A DNA stretch of 46,082 nt from Opitutales bacterium (GCA_020831535.1 JAFIGF010000171.1:1-46082), one strand, 5' to 3'. Counted from the stretch's first letter, positions 35,026 to 44,815 are shown. The notes: a model not told the origin generated them from the letters alone. Translations and numbers: made by a program.

Positions 35026-35409
35026 ATGTTTGTTTTACTTTATGTCATCGTAGGTTGTGCTCTGGGGGGGTCATTGCGCCATAGCATCAGCGCCTGGTGC
35101 ACCCACCGGTGGCCTGGTGAATTCCCGTGGGGAACTCTGACCGTCAACCTTCTGGGGTCCCTGGGACTGGGTTTATTGGCGGGGTCGCTGTTCTCTCTGG
35201 AAGGGCCGCGGCTGGAGGCTTGGCCGTTGTTTTTGATCGGAGGGTTCTTCGGAGGACTAACGACCTTTTCCTCCATGGCTTTGCAAACGTTCCTCCTGTG
35301 GAAAAAAAACCAATACTCGCTGGCCGTGGTCAACTCGCTGGCCAATACCGTCCTCCCCCTCGCGTTGGCCTGGGGTGGATTTATGGTGGGAGGCTTTTTC
35401 CATGGATAG
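35026..35409 (+). CDS. crcB: Fluoride channel subunit FluC/CrcB (first of pair)
   Basis: This 127-residue four-helix membrane protein exports fluoride passively and protects against fluoride toxicity. Family marks are GCALGGSLRHSIS at the start, WGTLTVNLLGSLGLGLLAG in helix 2, and GFFGGLTTFSSMALQTF, which carries the helix-3 break and the Phe/Ser fluoride-path motif. The stop codon overlaps the next gene, also a FluC homologue. The pair probably makes a heteromeric dual-topology channel, as known for tandem crcB genes. Confidence 0.92.
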   Translation: MFVLLYVIVGCALGGSLRHSISAWCTHRWPGEFPWGTLTVNLLGSLGLGLLAGSLFSLEGPRLEAWPLFLIGGFFGGLTTFSSMALQTFLLWKKNQYSLAVVNSLANTVLPLALAWGGFMVGGFFHG

Positions 35410-35812
35410 GTCATGGAAAATGACTCTCCTGGTTGCGGGCGGCAGTGGTCTGGGCGGCTTGGCCAGGGTTTCACTGGCGCTGGCTTTTTCGTTTACCCCA
35501 CCCTGGGGATACCTTTCGGCAACCCTTTTGGCCAATAGTCTCGGCTGTCTGGTGATTGGTTCTTTGGCCGCTTGGTTCGCTTGCCGGCACGGGCCCCGGG
35601 GAGAGGCCTGGCAAACTTTCCTCTTGCCGGGCTTTTGCGGCGGCTTTACGACCGTTTCCCTATTCAGCCTGCAAGGCGTGGCTTTGCTTCAAGATGGTTA
35701 TTATTTGAGCTTATTCTTTTATTTTGCCGGAAGTCTTGTAAGCTGTTTACTTTGCGTTGCGATCGGCTGGAAACTCTCTCACCGGCGATTCTCAGAAAAT
35801 CCAGAATCCTGA
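35402..35812 (+). CDS. crcB: Fluoride channel subunit FluC/CrcB (second of pair)
   Basis: This 136-residue homologue of the preceding protein has GSGLGGLARVSLALAF, WGYLSATLLANSLGCLVIG and GFCGGFTTVSLFSLQGV matching the same three family segments. The ATG at 35402 overlaps the upstream stop by 8 bases, so the two subunits are probably translated together in fixed ratio. A longer in-frame start at 35375 would add nine residues inside the upstream gene and is less likely. Tandem, divergent copies usually insert in opposite orientations to form one channel. Confidence 0.9.
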   Translation: MDRSWKMTLLVAGGSGLGGLARVSLALAFSFTPPWGYLSATLLANSLGCLVIGSLAAWFACRHGPRGEAWQTFLLPGFCGGFTTVSLFSLQGVALLQDGYYLSLFFYFAGSLVSCLLCVAIGWKLSHRRFSENPES

Positions 35813-35828
35813 TAAACTTATTTTCCGC

Positions 35829-37184
35829 ATGTTACTAGATCATATCGAAGAAACCAAACCACATCTCGAAAAGCTCATTCAAGAGCGGAAATGGAAAGAG
35901 TTGGCCTCCACCTTGCAGGATTGGCCCGATCCGGAAATCGCGGATCTGTTGATGGAGATGACCAAAGCCGACCGTGTCTTGCTTTATCGGTCACTCCCCA
36001 AGGGCCGCGCCGCCCAGATTTTCACGCACTTTGACTACGAACACCAAACGGACTTTATCAAAGAGCTTACCGACGATGATACCCAGCACCTCCTGGCGCA
36101 CTTGAGTCCGGACGACCGGACCGCCTTGCTGGAAGAGCTTCCGTCCGAGGTGTTGCAGGCAACCTTTAAGTTGCTCAGCCCGGAAGACCTTAAGGAGGCC
36201 CGGGAATTACTCGGGTATCCGGAGGATAGTATCGGTCGTTTGATGACCCCGGATTTCATCTCGGTCAAAGCCGAGTGGACCATCCGCGAAGCCATTGAAC
36301 ACATGCGGAAGGTCGGTAAAGACCGGGAAACCTTTAACCTGGTGTATGTCACCGATCAGGAAGGCAAGCTGCAGGACAGTTTGCGCTTGCGCCGGTTCAT
36401 CATGGCCGATCCCGAAGCCAAGGTGGAAAGCATCATGGACCATAAGTTCGTCAGTTTGTCGGCCTTTGAGGACCGGGAACATGCGGTTGACATGATTAAG
36501 CGCTACGACCTCTTCGCCTTGCCGGTAGTTGATTCCCGGGGGGTTTTGCAGGGCATTGTCACCGTCGATGACTTGTTCGATGTGGCGGAAGAAGAGACCA
36601 CCGAGGACTTCCACAAAAGTGCGGCGGTCGCTCCTTTGGACATGCCCTACAGTCTGGCCTCCCCGGCCTTCCTCTTCCGCAAAAGAATCGGGTGGCTGAC
36701 GGTTTTGCTTTTCGTCAACCTTATCTCGGCCGTCGTAATCGGAGCGTACGAGGACAATCTGGCCATCTTCACCGTATTGGCCACCTTTATGCCTCTGGTT
36801 ATCGCCAGTGGAGGAAATGCCGGAGCCCAATCCGCCACGCTGATGATCCGCGCCATTGCCACCGGCGATCTACTTCTAAACCGCTGGTTCCGAGCGTTCA
36901 GTAAAGAAATTGTCGTTGGTCTGGCGCTGGCCTTCGCCATGGGTTTCCTCAGTTACTTCCTGGGCTTTTATCGCGGCGGTAATGAAATCGGCATGGTCAT
37001 TGGGATATCCATGGTGGCCATCATCCTGGTCGCCAACTTGATCGGGGTACTCCTTCCTTTTATTCTGTGTCGCTTGAACATGGATCCAGCGGTGGCCAGC
37101 AGCCCTTTGATCACCTCGCTCATGGATGCCATCGGCCTTTTGATCTATTTTGGAGTCGCGGCGGTCATTCTCGATTTCGTCTGA
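35829..37184 (+). CDS. mgtE: Magnesium transporter MgtE
   Basis: This ~451-residue Mg2+ channel has a cytosolic MgtE N-domain (helical superfamily, residues 5-125; LLAHLSPDDRTALLEELP). Two CBS domains follow (about 135-250; LMTPDFISVKAEWTIREAIEHM and IMDHKFVSLSA, VLQGIVTVDDL). The five-helix membrane domain starts at ~280, with the pore signature PLVIASGGNAGAQSATLMIRA. Intracellular Mg2+ closes the channel through the N and CBS domains. The ATG at 35829 follows the fluC pair by 16 bp; an upstream in-frame start at 35757 would overlap that gene and adds no family sequence. The grouping with fluC suggests an ion-homeostasis operon. Confidence 0.92.
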   Translation: MLLDHIEETKPHLEKLIQERKWKELASTLQDWPDPEIADLLMEMTKADRVLLYRSLPKGRAAQIFTHFDYEHQTDFIKELTDDDTQHLLAHLSPDDRTALLEELPSEVLQATFKLLSPEDLKEARELLGYPEDSIGRLMTPDFISVKAEWTIREAIEHMRKVGKDRETFNLVYVTDQEGKLQDSLRLRRFIMADPEAKVESIMDHKFVSLSAFEDREHAVDMIKRYDLFALPVVDSRGVLQGIVTVDDLFDVAEEETTEDFHKSAAVAPLDMPYSLASPAFLFRKRIGWLTVLLFVNLISAVVIGAYEDNLAIFTVLATFMPLVIASGGNAGAQSATLMIRAIATGDLLLNRWFRAFSKEIVVGLALAFAMGFLSYFLGFYRGGNEIGMVIGISMVAIILVANLIGVLLPFILCRLNMDPAVASSPLITSLMDAIGLLIYFGVAAVILDFV

Positions 37185-37208
37185 TTTCCGACCATTTCTC
37201 TCGCATCA

Positions 37209-38276
37209 GTGCCCACCTCCCCTTCCACGCAAATGTCCTGGCCCGCCGAAGACGGCTTTTATTTTCCAGCCGAATGGGAGCGACAACGGGGGGTGTGGCT
37301 TTCCTGGCCGCACCACCCCAACACTTGGGCGGACTGCCGGGAGGAGGTTTTGCGGGATTATGCCGCCTTCATCGCGGCTATCAGTCACTTCACGAAGGTC
37401 TTTCTGAACCATCCCCCGGGACAGGAAGGCACCGTTGGAGCGATATTGGCCAAAGCCAGAGCGAGTTTATCCAACATCGCCCTCTTTCCGCATCTTACCG
37501 ATGATTCCTGGTGCCGGGACCATGGTCCGATCTTCCTCAAACATTCCTCCACCGGAGAGATTGCCATCACCGACTGGGAGTTCAACGCCTGGGGGGGGAA
37601 ATTTCCCTCCACTCTGGACAACCAAATCCCGGCCAAAATCGCTTCCGCAACAGGGTACCGCCACTACCGTATACCTTTTATTCTCGAAGGAGGTTCCATT
37701 GACACCGACGGCCAGGGCACCCTCTTAACCACCCGCAGTTGCCTTCTTAACCCGAACCGGAACAAAGGCTTGGCTCCCGACGAAATAGAGTCGGTGCTTC
37801 GGCGAGGCTTGGGGATTCGCAACATTTGGTGGCTGGAGGAAGGCTTGGAAGGCGATGACACCGACGGCCATATCGACGACATTACGCGATTCGCTCCCGA
37901 TGGGGTTATCCTAACCGCCTGGGAGGAGGACCCCCAAGACCCAAACCACCAGGCCCTGGCCAAGAATTTTCGGCACCTGGAAACCTGGGTAAAGAAGGAC
38001 TCCCGACCGCGGGAAATCGTGCGCTTGCCCATGCCTGCCCGACTGGAATACCAGGGGCAGCGTTTGCCCGCATCCTATGCCAATTTTCTGGTGATCAATG
38101 GGGCGGTGTTGATGCCCTCCTTCGCCCAACCGGAAAAGGATCAAGCAGCAGCGAAAATCCTACAGAAAGCCTTTCCCAACCGCCAAATCGTCCCCGTGGA
38201 CAGCCGCGTTTTTGTCCGTGAATCGGGAGCCCTTCATTGCCTCAGCCAGCAAGAGCCTTTCGCCGAAAAAGGCTAA
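37209..38276 (+). CDS. aguA: Agmatine deiminase (peptidylarginine deiminase family)
   Basis: This 355-residue guanidine-group modifying enzyme converts agmatine to N-carbamoylputrescine for putrescine synthesis. Visible family motifs are RGVWLSWPHHPNTW near the start, DDSWCRDHGPIF, FILEGGSIDTDGQGTLLTT, DTDGHIDD with His221, and the nucleophile Cys344 in GALHCLSQQEP (the canonical motif has GGGNIHC). The start is a GTG at 37209; an ATG at 37233 would shorten it by 8 residues. Neither has a clear ribosome-binding site. It lies 25 bp after mgtE on the same strand. Confidence 0.88.
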   Translation: MPTSPSTQMSWPAEDGFYFPAEWERQRGVWLSWPHHPNTWADCREEVLRDYAAFIAAISHFTKVFLNHPPGQEGTVGAILAKARASLSNIALFPHLTDDSWCRDHGPIFLKHSSTGEIAITDWEFNAWGGKFPSTLDNQIPAKIASATGYRHYRIPFILEGGSIDTDGQGTLLTTRSCLLNPNRNKGLAPDEIESVLRRGLGIRNIWWLEEGLEGDDTDGHIDDITRFAPDGVILTAWEEDPQDPNHQALAKNFRHLETWVKKDSRPREIVRLPMPARLEYQGQRLPASYANFLVINGAVLMPSFAQPEKDQAAAKILQKAFPNRQIVPVDSRVFVRESGALHCLSQQEPFAEKG

Positions 38277-38329
38277 ACCCAAGAGCTTTCTTGCGGTGGG
38301 CATAATTTCCGCTCTAAGGTAAAAGATCC

Positions 38330-41152
38330 ATGATTGCCCGTATTCGTAAACATGCCGAAAAGCGTCTGAACCTTTCCCCGCTTTCTCCGCCGGAAGAGTT
38401 TGTGCCGGTGCTGCGCCAGTTTCTCAAGCTGGAGGAGGAGATGCTGCTGCGCCGCCATCGGGCAGGCGAAGGAGGGCTTAAGGTCGCCAAGGCCCGCGCT
38501 CATACGTTCGATTTGGTCCTGCACAAACTCTTTGAGATGGCCATGGCCAGGACCGAGGCGGAACACGGCACCCTGGATTTTCCGGTATGCCTGGTGGCCA
38601 TCGGGGGCTATGGCCGCGGGGAATTGTCCCCGCACAGTGATATCGACATCCAGTTTCTCTACCCCGATTCCCGTTTCAACGGCGAGGCCGCCCGGGAGGA
38701 AATTCTCAAGAGCCTCTGCAACGCCTTTGTTTATCCCCTCTGGGATCTAGGGTTGAAAATCGGGTATTCCCTCCGTTCCCCCAAAGGCAATCTGGAGGAA
38801 GCCCGGAAAGACCGCCAAACCAAAACGGCCCTTCTGGAAACCCGCGTCATCGCCGGGGACGATAAAGTCTTTGAGCGCTTTCGGAAACAATACCAACGCT
38901 ACTATCGCAAGGAGCGCCGGGGGCAGTATCTGCAATCCCGCCTTGAGGACCAGGCCGAACGGAGGCAGCGCTATGGCGGAACCATTTACTTGCAGGAGCC
39001 CGATGTCAAAAACGGGGTCGGCGGGATCCGTGATTACCAGAACGCGATTTGGATGGCGCGGGTCAAGCTGGATATCTCCCACCCGAGAGACTTGGTCAAA
39101 CACCGGTACCTGCGGCAAAGGGAATGCCGGGATTTCATGAAAGCCTACGATTTCCTTTTGCAGGTACGCAATGAACTGCATTTTTTGAGTCGGCGCCCCA
39201 CTGACACCCTGGACTTGGAGAATCAGCCTGTGGTGGCAAAAAACCTCGGGTACGAGGAAGAGGACATTTTCGAGCGGGTCGAACGGTTTATGCGGGATTA
39301 TTATAATTCTGCCCGCACCATTTACCGGGTCTCCAGCATTCTAGAAAGTCGCTTGGCCCTGCGCCCGCAGGAAAATTCCGGCCTGACCTTTGGCGAGGTC
39401 TTACGGGCGCACCAACGGCAGCGAACGAAGAAAATCGACGGTTTCATTCTGCAGGGCGAAGAGATTCTTTACCAAAAACCCTCCGTCTTCAAAGAGGATC
39501 CGGGCCGCCTCATCCGGATTTTCCGGCATTGCCAGCAATACCGTTGCCGGATGAACTTTGAGCTGCAAACGCTGATTCCCGAGAGCCTCAATTTGATCAC
39601 CAACCAAGTCCTGCATTCGGAGTCCGTAAACATCAGCTTCAAAACGATTTTCCAACAAGTGGGTGAGGTCTTCCCCATCCTGATGCAGATGCACGAACTC
39701 GGCGTGTTGGGAAAATTTATTCCGGAATTCGGCAAACTCGATTGCCTGGTCCAGCACGAATTTTATCATCGCTACACGGCCGACGTCCATACCCTCAATA
39801 CGATTCGGCAACTCGATAGAATTTTCGCAAAAAAGGATCCCGGGGCTGAGAGCTACCTCAAAGCACTGCGTGAAACGGACGAACCCTGGCTGTTGTATCT
39901 CGTTCTCCTGCTGCATGATATCGGCAAATCCAAGGGCAATAAGGGACATGCCGAAACCGGTGCGGCCATGGCCCTGCAGATCCTCGACCGGATGCGCATA
40001 GAGGAGAAGTTTTATCCAATAATTAGCTTTATTATCGAAAACCATCTCGAAATGGCACGGATTTGGCAGCGCTATGATCTTGATGATCCCTCCACTGCCA
40101 ATGCCTTTGCCGAAAGAGTCGAAAATCCGACCAATCTCCGCTACCTCTACGTGCACACCGTTTGTGACGCCCGGGGCACTGCGGCCAGCTTGTGGAACAG
40201 CTACAAGGACACCCTGCACACCCAATTGTACAAGAGCACCCTCTTTCAATTAACGGAGAAACAATCACTGTCACACCAAGCCATGGACCACAAAAAGAAA
40301 TATTTTCAGGAAATCACCTCCCGCCCCCAGGAGGCGCTTTCCCGGGAAGAAATTGAGGCCCACTTCAACCTCTTGCCGGAGAGATATTTCCGGAATACCA
40401 ACAGCAAGGAAATCACCCTCCACATGCAGATGATTCATCAATTGCTGGACCATATCACCAATGACCGCGCAGAGGATACCCTGCGCCCGGTGATTGACTG
40501 GTATGATGATATTGACCGGAGCATGACCGTTGTCGATGTGGTCACTTGGGACCGGGCGGGGCTTTTTTATAAAATGGCGGGGGCTTTCTCGGCCGCGGGG
40601 CTGAACATTCTCACCGCCAAGGCTATTTCGCGGGAGGATCATATCGCCATCGACACCTTCCACGTAGTCGAACAGGGTGGTGGCATTGTCCAGGATGCCA
40701 AGGCCTTCGAAATTTTCGCCGACACCCTCAACAAATCTCTCATTGAAGGAGTCGAAGAGTTCGACGAAAAAATCAGCAAAAAACAGAAAGTCCTCTCGGC
40801 AGCCACCAAATACCGCAAAAACGACAACTTACGGGCACCCGTCCCCTGTAAAGTGGAAGTGTATCACGAATTGTCCCTCAACCGCACCATCATTGAGATC
40901 CAGGCCAACGACGAACTTGGCCTGCTCTTCCGGGTGGCGCGGGAAATCTTCAAATACGGCTACGATATTACGTTTGCCCGGATTGCCACCGAGCGAAGTG
41001 CTGCGGTCGACACCTTTTACATTGAACCCATAGATTCCAAGAAGAAGCAGGCCTCCGACGAACTCAACACCCTGCGGGAATCCCTCGAACACATTGTGGC
41101 TCCCTGCGATCTCCCCAAACCCACCCAAAGTCTCGCCCATACCCCCAAATGA
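38330..41152 (+). CDS. glnD: Bifunctional uridylyltransferase/uridylyl-removing enzyme GlnD
   Basis: This 940-residue nitrogen sensor uridylylates and de-uridylylates PII signal proteins according to glutamine level. The nucleotidyltransferase signature is GGYGRGELSPHSDIDIQFL at about residue 100. The PII-UTase linker (KNGVGGIRDYQNAIW) follows. The HD domain (~480-590) contains DVHTLNTIRQLD and LLLHDIGKSKGNKGHAETG. Two C-terminal ACT domains lie at about 730-930 (VTWDRAGLFYKMAGAFSAAGL and IQANDELGLLFRVAREIF). The length matches the family. An AAGG about 11 bases upstream may be a weak ribosome-binding site. It overlaps the histidine kinase gene by 4 bp (ATGA). Confidence 0.93.
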   Translation: MIARIRKHAEKRLNLSPLSPPEEFVPVLRQFLKLEEEMLLRRHRAGEGGLKVAKARAHTFDLVLHKLFEMAMARTEAEHGTLDFPVCLVAIGGYGRGELSPHSDIDIQFLYPDSRFNGEAAREEILKSLCNAFVYPLWDLGLKIGYSLRSPKGNLEEARKDRQTKTALLETRVIAGDDKVFERFRKQYQRYYRKERRGQYLQSRLEDQAERRQRYGGTIYLQEPDVKNGVGGIRDYQNAIWMARVKLDISHPRDLVKHRYLRQRECRDFMKAYDFLLQVRNELHFLSRRPTDTLDLENQPVVAKNLGYEEEDIFERVERFMRDYYNSARTIYRVSSILESRLALRPQENSGLTFGEVLRAHQRQRTKKIDGFILQGEEILYQKPSVFKEDPGRLIRIFRHCQQYRCRMNFELQTLIPESLNLITNQVLHSESVNISFKTIFQQVGEVFPILMQMHELGVLGKFIPEFGKLDCLVQHEFYHRYTADVHTLNTIRQLDRIFAKKDPGAESYLKALRETDEPWLLYLVLLLHDIGKSKGNKGHAETGAAMALQILDRMRIEEKFYPIISFIIENHLEMARIWQRYDLDDPSTANAFAERVENPTNLRYLYVHTVCDARGTAASLWNSYKDTLHTQLYKSTLFQLTEKQSLSHQAMDHKKKYFQEITSRPQEALSREEIEAHFNLLPERYFRNTNSKEITLHMQMIHQLLDHITNDRAEDTLRPVIDWYDDIDRSMTVVDVVTWDRAGLFYKMAGAFSAAGLNILTAKAISREDHIAIDTFHVVEQGGGIVQDAKAFEIFADTLNKSLIEGVEEFDEKISKKQKVLSAATKYRKNDNLRAPVPCKVEVYHELSLNRTIIEIQANDELGLLFRVAREIFKYGYDITFARIATERSAAVDTFYIEPIDSKKKQASDELNTLRESLEHIVAPCDLPKPTQSLAHTPK

Positions 41153-42906
41153 GCCCCAATCCCCTCAGTTCACCCGCCAATCCCAACCACCATCTCCCGG
41201 TGATTGATGCCCTCTACCGCATCAGCAGCCTGGCGGGCAAAATGGAAGACCCCCAGGAAGCCCTGAGCTTGATCCTCGACGAAATCGTTCGCTTTCTCCG
41301 GGCGACTTCCGGTTCCATCTCCCTTATCAACCCGGATAACGGAAAACTGGAAATCGAAGTGGCCCGGGACCTTCCGGGCGACAGCAATGAGGTTTTCCTG
41401 AAACCCGGCCAAGGCATTACCGGCTGGGTCGCCCTCCACGGAAAACCACTGCTGGTGGCCGATGTTCGCGAAGACGTGCGCTATGTCGAACTGAAGAGCA
41501 CCGTTCGCTCTGAAATGGCGGTGCCGATGACCGAGCGCGGAAACGTCATTGGCGTAGTCAATGTCGACAGTGATGTTATTGGCGCCTTCGATGAAAACGA
41601 CCTGAAAGTCCTGACCCTGATGACCTCAGAGGCCGCCAAGGTGACACGCAACCTATGGCTGATCCAAAAACTGCGCACCAAAGCCAACCAATTGGAAGCG
41701 GTCATCTCCATCGGCCAGGGGCTGGTCACCAAAATGGAAATCCAGGAAATCCTCGACCGCATTACCGGGGAAGCCCGGCAAATCGTCGGTTGCAGCCTGT
41801 GCTCAATCTCCCTTTTGGATGATTCCGGAGAAAAGCTTCACCTCCATTCCATCAGCGGAGCCAGTGAAAAATTCCGCCAACAACCGCCCCTCTCCATTCA
41901 GGAAAGTGCCGTCGGGGTGGCCATTCAACGCGGCAAACAAATCGAAGTTCTCGACATTTCCCGCACTGAGGACAACCCCGCCGTCCTGCAGAGTATTTTT
42001 GAGGAAGGCCTGGTTTCCTTTCTCGCCACTCCCATCAGCTACGAGGACAACGTCATCGGGGTCCTCAATGCCTACACGGGGAAAAAACACCGTTTCAACA
42101 ACGAGGAAAAGCGCCTTTTCGCCACCTTGGCCAGCCTGGCCGCAGTGGGGATTCAAAACGTCCGCCTTTACCAACGGGTGTTCAAAAGTGAGGAAAAATT
42201 ACGGCAGGCCGAAAAGCTCAATGCCCTGGGCCTGCTGGCCTCGGAAATCGCGCACGAAATCCGAAATCCTCTGACCGTTCTCAAACTCCTCTTCGATTCG
42301 CTGGACCTTGAATTTGGTGCTGACGATCCCCGCCAAAAAGATGCCCAGGTTATCGAGGAAAAACTGGATGAGCTGGAGAAGATTGTCGGCCGGGTCCTCG
42401 CCTTTTCCCGGTCCTCCGATCACCTTCACGAATCACTGGATTTTCGCACCATCATCGAGGATACCCTCTTGTTGGTTCGCATGAAATTGAGCCAAAGCCA
42501 GATTCAGCTCAAGTACGAACCGTCCTCCGAGCCATTACTCGTCGAAGGCAACAAAGGACAATTGCAGCAAGTTCTGCTCAATCTTATCCTCAATGCCCTC
42601 GAAGCCATGCCCCAGGGCGGACAAATCGATCTCGAAGCCACGATCGACCCCATGAACGGAAGCGGACCCATCCTGATCGTTCGCGTAAAAGACAGCGGAT
42701 CGGGCATCGACACCGACATGATCCCACATATTTTCGAAACCTTCCTCACCGACAAAAAAGACGGCACCGGCCTGGGCCTGGCCATCGCCCAACGAATCAT
42801 GGCCGGCCACCACGGAGCCCTCGCCGTTGAGAACACGGGCTCGGAGGGGACCACCATGCGCCTGCAAATGCCCGCCTACCAGGAAAGCCCCTCCTCCGGG
42901 GACTAA
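41149..42906 (+). CDS. Cytosolic GAF-GAF sensor histidine kinase
   Basis: This 585-residue kinase has two GAF domains (about 25-165 and 190-335), then HisKA with His369 in SEIAHEIRNPLTVLKLL. The HATPase domain shows the N-box QLQQVLLNLILNALEAM, the G1 box DSGSGID and the G2 box GTGLGLAIAQRI. No membrane segment is seen, so it senses a cytoplasmic signal or small ligand. Its start codon overlaps the glnD stop (ATGA), so it should be translationally coupled to glnD. That points to a nitrogen-related, NtrB-like role, an inference from context only. No response-regulator gene lies in the window. Confidence 0.88.
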   Translation: MSPNPLSSPANPNHHLPVIDALYRISSLAGKMEDPQEALSLILDEIVRFLRATSGSISLINPDNGKLEIEVARDLPGDSNEVFLKPGQGITGWVALHGKPLLVADVREDVRYVELKSTVRSEMAVPMTERGNVIGVVNVDSDVIGAFDENDLKVLTLMTSEAAKVTRNLWLIQKLRTKANQLEAVISIGQGLVTKMEIQEILDRITGEARQIVGCSLCSISLLDDSGEKLHLHSISGASEKFRQQPPLSIQESAVGVAIQRGKQIEVLDISRTEDNPAVLQSIFEEGLVSFLATPISYEDNVIGVLNAYTGKKHRFNNEEKRLFATLASLAAVGIQNVRLYQRVFKSEEKLRQAEKLNALGLLASEIAHEIRNPLTVLKLLFDSLDLEFGADDPRQKDAQVIEEKLDELEKIVGRVLAFSRSSDHLHESLDFRTIIEDTLLLVRMKLSQSQIQLKYEPSSEPLLVEGNKGQLQQVLLNLILNALEAMPQGGQIDLEATIDPMNGSGPILIVRVKDSGSGIDTDMIPHIFETFLTDKKDGTGLGLAIAQRIMAGHHGALAVENTGSEGTTMRLQMPAYQESPSSGD

Positions 42907-43041
42907 CATTCCCACTCATCGATTTTTCCTTGTCGGAGGGGGTTTATCCCCCGAACGGGAGGGAGTTGCGAAGAAGACAATCCTCTTTCGTTTTAACCAG
43001 GCTGATGAAGTCCGGCGAAGAACGAGACGGCGTCCGGCCAC

Positions 43042-43584
43042 CTACGGGTCAGGCTTCTTCTGCCCTTCCAGTTTATCTATTCGAAAAACCTCAAAGGGTG
43101 GTTTTTCTTCGTCCTGACCATTCACCTTGAAAAAGCTATGTTCGATGGGGTTTCGGTACACAATTTCACCCTCACGAACAACCAGAAACCCTTTGTCACG
43201 ATAAGACCTCAGTGCGAATTCAAAATAATAAAAGCGGTCTTCCTCATCAATGAGCTCGATAATTCTTTCGACTTCCTCCGTGGCCAGAATGAAAGCTTCC
43301 CGAGCGAAGTCGCGCTGCTCATTGGCATACTGTGAAAAAGCCGGATCTTCCCCTCCAAAAACTTCAAAACCAGCGACCACGGCATCCATGCTCGCAGCAT
43401 ACTGCTCCTGCATCAGACTGAGAAACGCAGGAGAAGTCTGATAAAGTTTTTCATAGGAAGATAAGTCTCTCACCTTTTCCCCAACCTCGACATGGAGGCT
43501 TTCACCACCAAACAAACCAACCGCATAAAAGCCGAACCAAGCGATCAAAATGTTCAGTTGCTGGATAAAAGAAGGAGTCCTCAT
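43042..43584 (-). CDS. Hypothetical protein with N-terminal signal-anchor
   Basis: This ~180-residue protein starts MRTPSFIQQLNILIAWFGFYAVGLFGG, a signal-anchor or signal peptide. A charged, mainly helical body follows (KLYQTSPAFLSLMQEQY, FAREAFILATEEVERIIELIDEEDRF), then a short beta-like tail (FLVVREGEIVYRNP). No family was recognised. An in-frame extension up to 43737 would overlap the ATPase gene and lacks a leader, so ATG 43584 is preferred. It follows the DUF4143 ATPase gene on the same strand with a 76-bp gap. Confidence 0.65.
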   Translation of the reverse strand: MRTPSFIQQLNILIAWFGFYAVGLFGGESLHVEVGEKVRDLSSYEKLYQTSPAFLSLMQEQYAASMDAVVAGFEVFGGEDPAFSQYANEQRDFAREAFILATEEVERIIELIDEEDRFYYFEFALRSYRDKGFLVVREGEIVYRNPIEHSFFKVNGQDEEKPPFEVFRIDKLEGQKKPDP

Positions 43585-43660
43585 ACGTACAAACAATAGC
43601 CATTTCCAATGACCCGAGGCAAATCCTGTTTCAATTTGCCTTTCCCAAAGAACCAAGTGC

Positions 43661-44815
43661 TCAGCGAGCACCAGGTATGTCGCCCGACCACAATCGGTCG
43701 ATAAACTCATGCCAAGGCAGGATGCGAACGCCTTCATCGGTCACCCGGGCCTCACTCTCGCAACAAACCAACAGCAATTCACGCACCGCCGGATAATCCT
43801 TGCGAAATTGCAACAGATGCCGGGTATCGTGGGAACGCACCCGAGCCTTTCCCTTGACCTCAATCGCGACTTCCCCATCACCCAATACAAAATCGACCTC
43901 AATGCCTGAAGAAAGGCGCCAATAAGCCATCTCAAAGGGATTCCGTAAGGTGCGTCCGTAGGAGGACAACTCGTGGAAAATCCAGTTTTCAAAAGCTTTC
44001 CCAAACACCTCCGATCCGGGGAGGATGCGTTGGCGTCGCAAAAGATGATTGACGACCCCGACATCGCGGAAAAAAAACTTCGGCGCATGCTGCACACGTC
44101 GTTTCGGCCGACGAGTAAAAGCGGGCAGAAAGGCACCCACAAGAGTGTCCTCCAACACCTCATAGTAGCCTTTGATCGTCGAGGAGGCGACCCCACTTTC
44201 GCGGGCAATGTTGCTGAAATTAACCACTTCCGTATCGCCAATCGCCGCCGCGCGAAGGAATTGGTCGAAAGCTGGCAAATCCCGAACCAGCCCCTCGTCC
44301 AATATCTCCTCCTTAAGGTATTGATCAACGTAGGCAGCTTGCAACTCCCCGGCATCGCCAGCCAAATAGTGCGGCGGCAGCGGCCCATGATTCAGCATCC
44401 GCTCCAAACCGAATGTCTCGCCCAATTCCACTGCTGAAAATCCAAGCAATTCCCGCTTCAGGGCACGGCCTCCCAAAAGGTTGGCGTGGGCTCGGCGAAT
44501 TTTCCGGGCGCTGGATCCACAAAGAGTGAACAGCCGACCGGTTTCCTGCATGGCGTAATGAACTTCATCAAGGAGGGCCGGAACCTTCTGGATTTCATCG
44601 ATCACGACTCGCTGTTCCGGCGGTAGCGCCCGCAGTACTTCCCTCAATCGGTGGGGCTCCCGCTCATAGCGCATGCGTTCGTCCGTGCGGAGCAAATCGA
44701 TACGAAACGCATCGGGATAGCGACGCTTCAAAAGAGTTGTTTTTCCCGACTGACGCGGTCCCCATAGAAAAAACGATTGCTCCGGTAATAGAATGCGTCG
44801 AGACAGATAAGACAT
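43661..44815 (-). CDS. AAA-family ATPase with DUF4143 domain
   Basis: This 384-residue protein has a Walker A motif FLWGPRQSGKTTLLKR (residues ~16-31) and a Walker B motif RVVIDEIQKVP. The sensor-like stretch LCGSSARKIRRAHANLLGGRA follows. The C-terminal half is DUF4143 (GVASSTIKGYYEVLEDTLVGAFLP), ending in a PD-(D/E)XK-like core (GIEVDFVLGDGEVAIEVKGKAR). These ATPases are widespread accessory genes of unclear role, often scattered singly and near toxin-antitoxin loci as here. It appears intact and is probably monocistronic. Confidence 0.9.
   Translation of the reverse strand: MSYLSRRILLPEQSFFLWGPRQSGKTTLLKRRYPDAFRIDLLRTDERMRYEREPHRLREVLRALPPEQRVVIDEIQKVPALLDEVHYAMQETGRLFTLCGSSARKIRRAHANLLGGRALKRELLGFSAVELGETFGLERMLNHGPLPPHYLAGDAGELQAAYVDQYLKEEILDEGLVRDLPAFDQFLRAAAIGDTEVVNFSNIARESGVASSTIKGYYEVLEDTLVGAFLPAFTRRPKRRVQHAPKFFFRDVGVVNHLLRRQRILPGSEVFGKAFENWIFHELSSYGRTLRNPFEMAYWRLSSGIEVDFVLGDGEVAIEVKGKARVRSHDTRHLLQFRKDYPAVRELLLVCCESEARVTDEGVRILPWHEFIDRLWSGDIPGAR

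Noticed and set aside
35757..35828. Longer MgtE start overlapping the second fluC gene
   Set aside because: The extra 24 residues have no family character and would overlap the upstream coding sequence by 56 bases; ATG 35829 fits better.
38254..38274. 7-bp hairpin AGCCTTT/AAAGGCT at the end of the agmatine deiminase gene as a terminator
   Set aside because: It lies mostly inside the coding sequence and is followed by AAACCC, not a T-run.
42938..42952. GGGGG/CCCCC hairpin after the histidine kinase gene as a terminator
   Set aside because: The stem is only 5 bp and no T-run follows on either strand.
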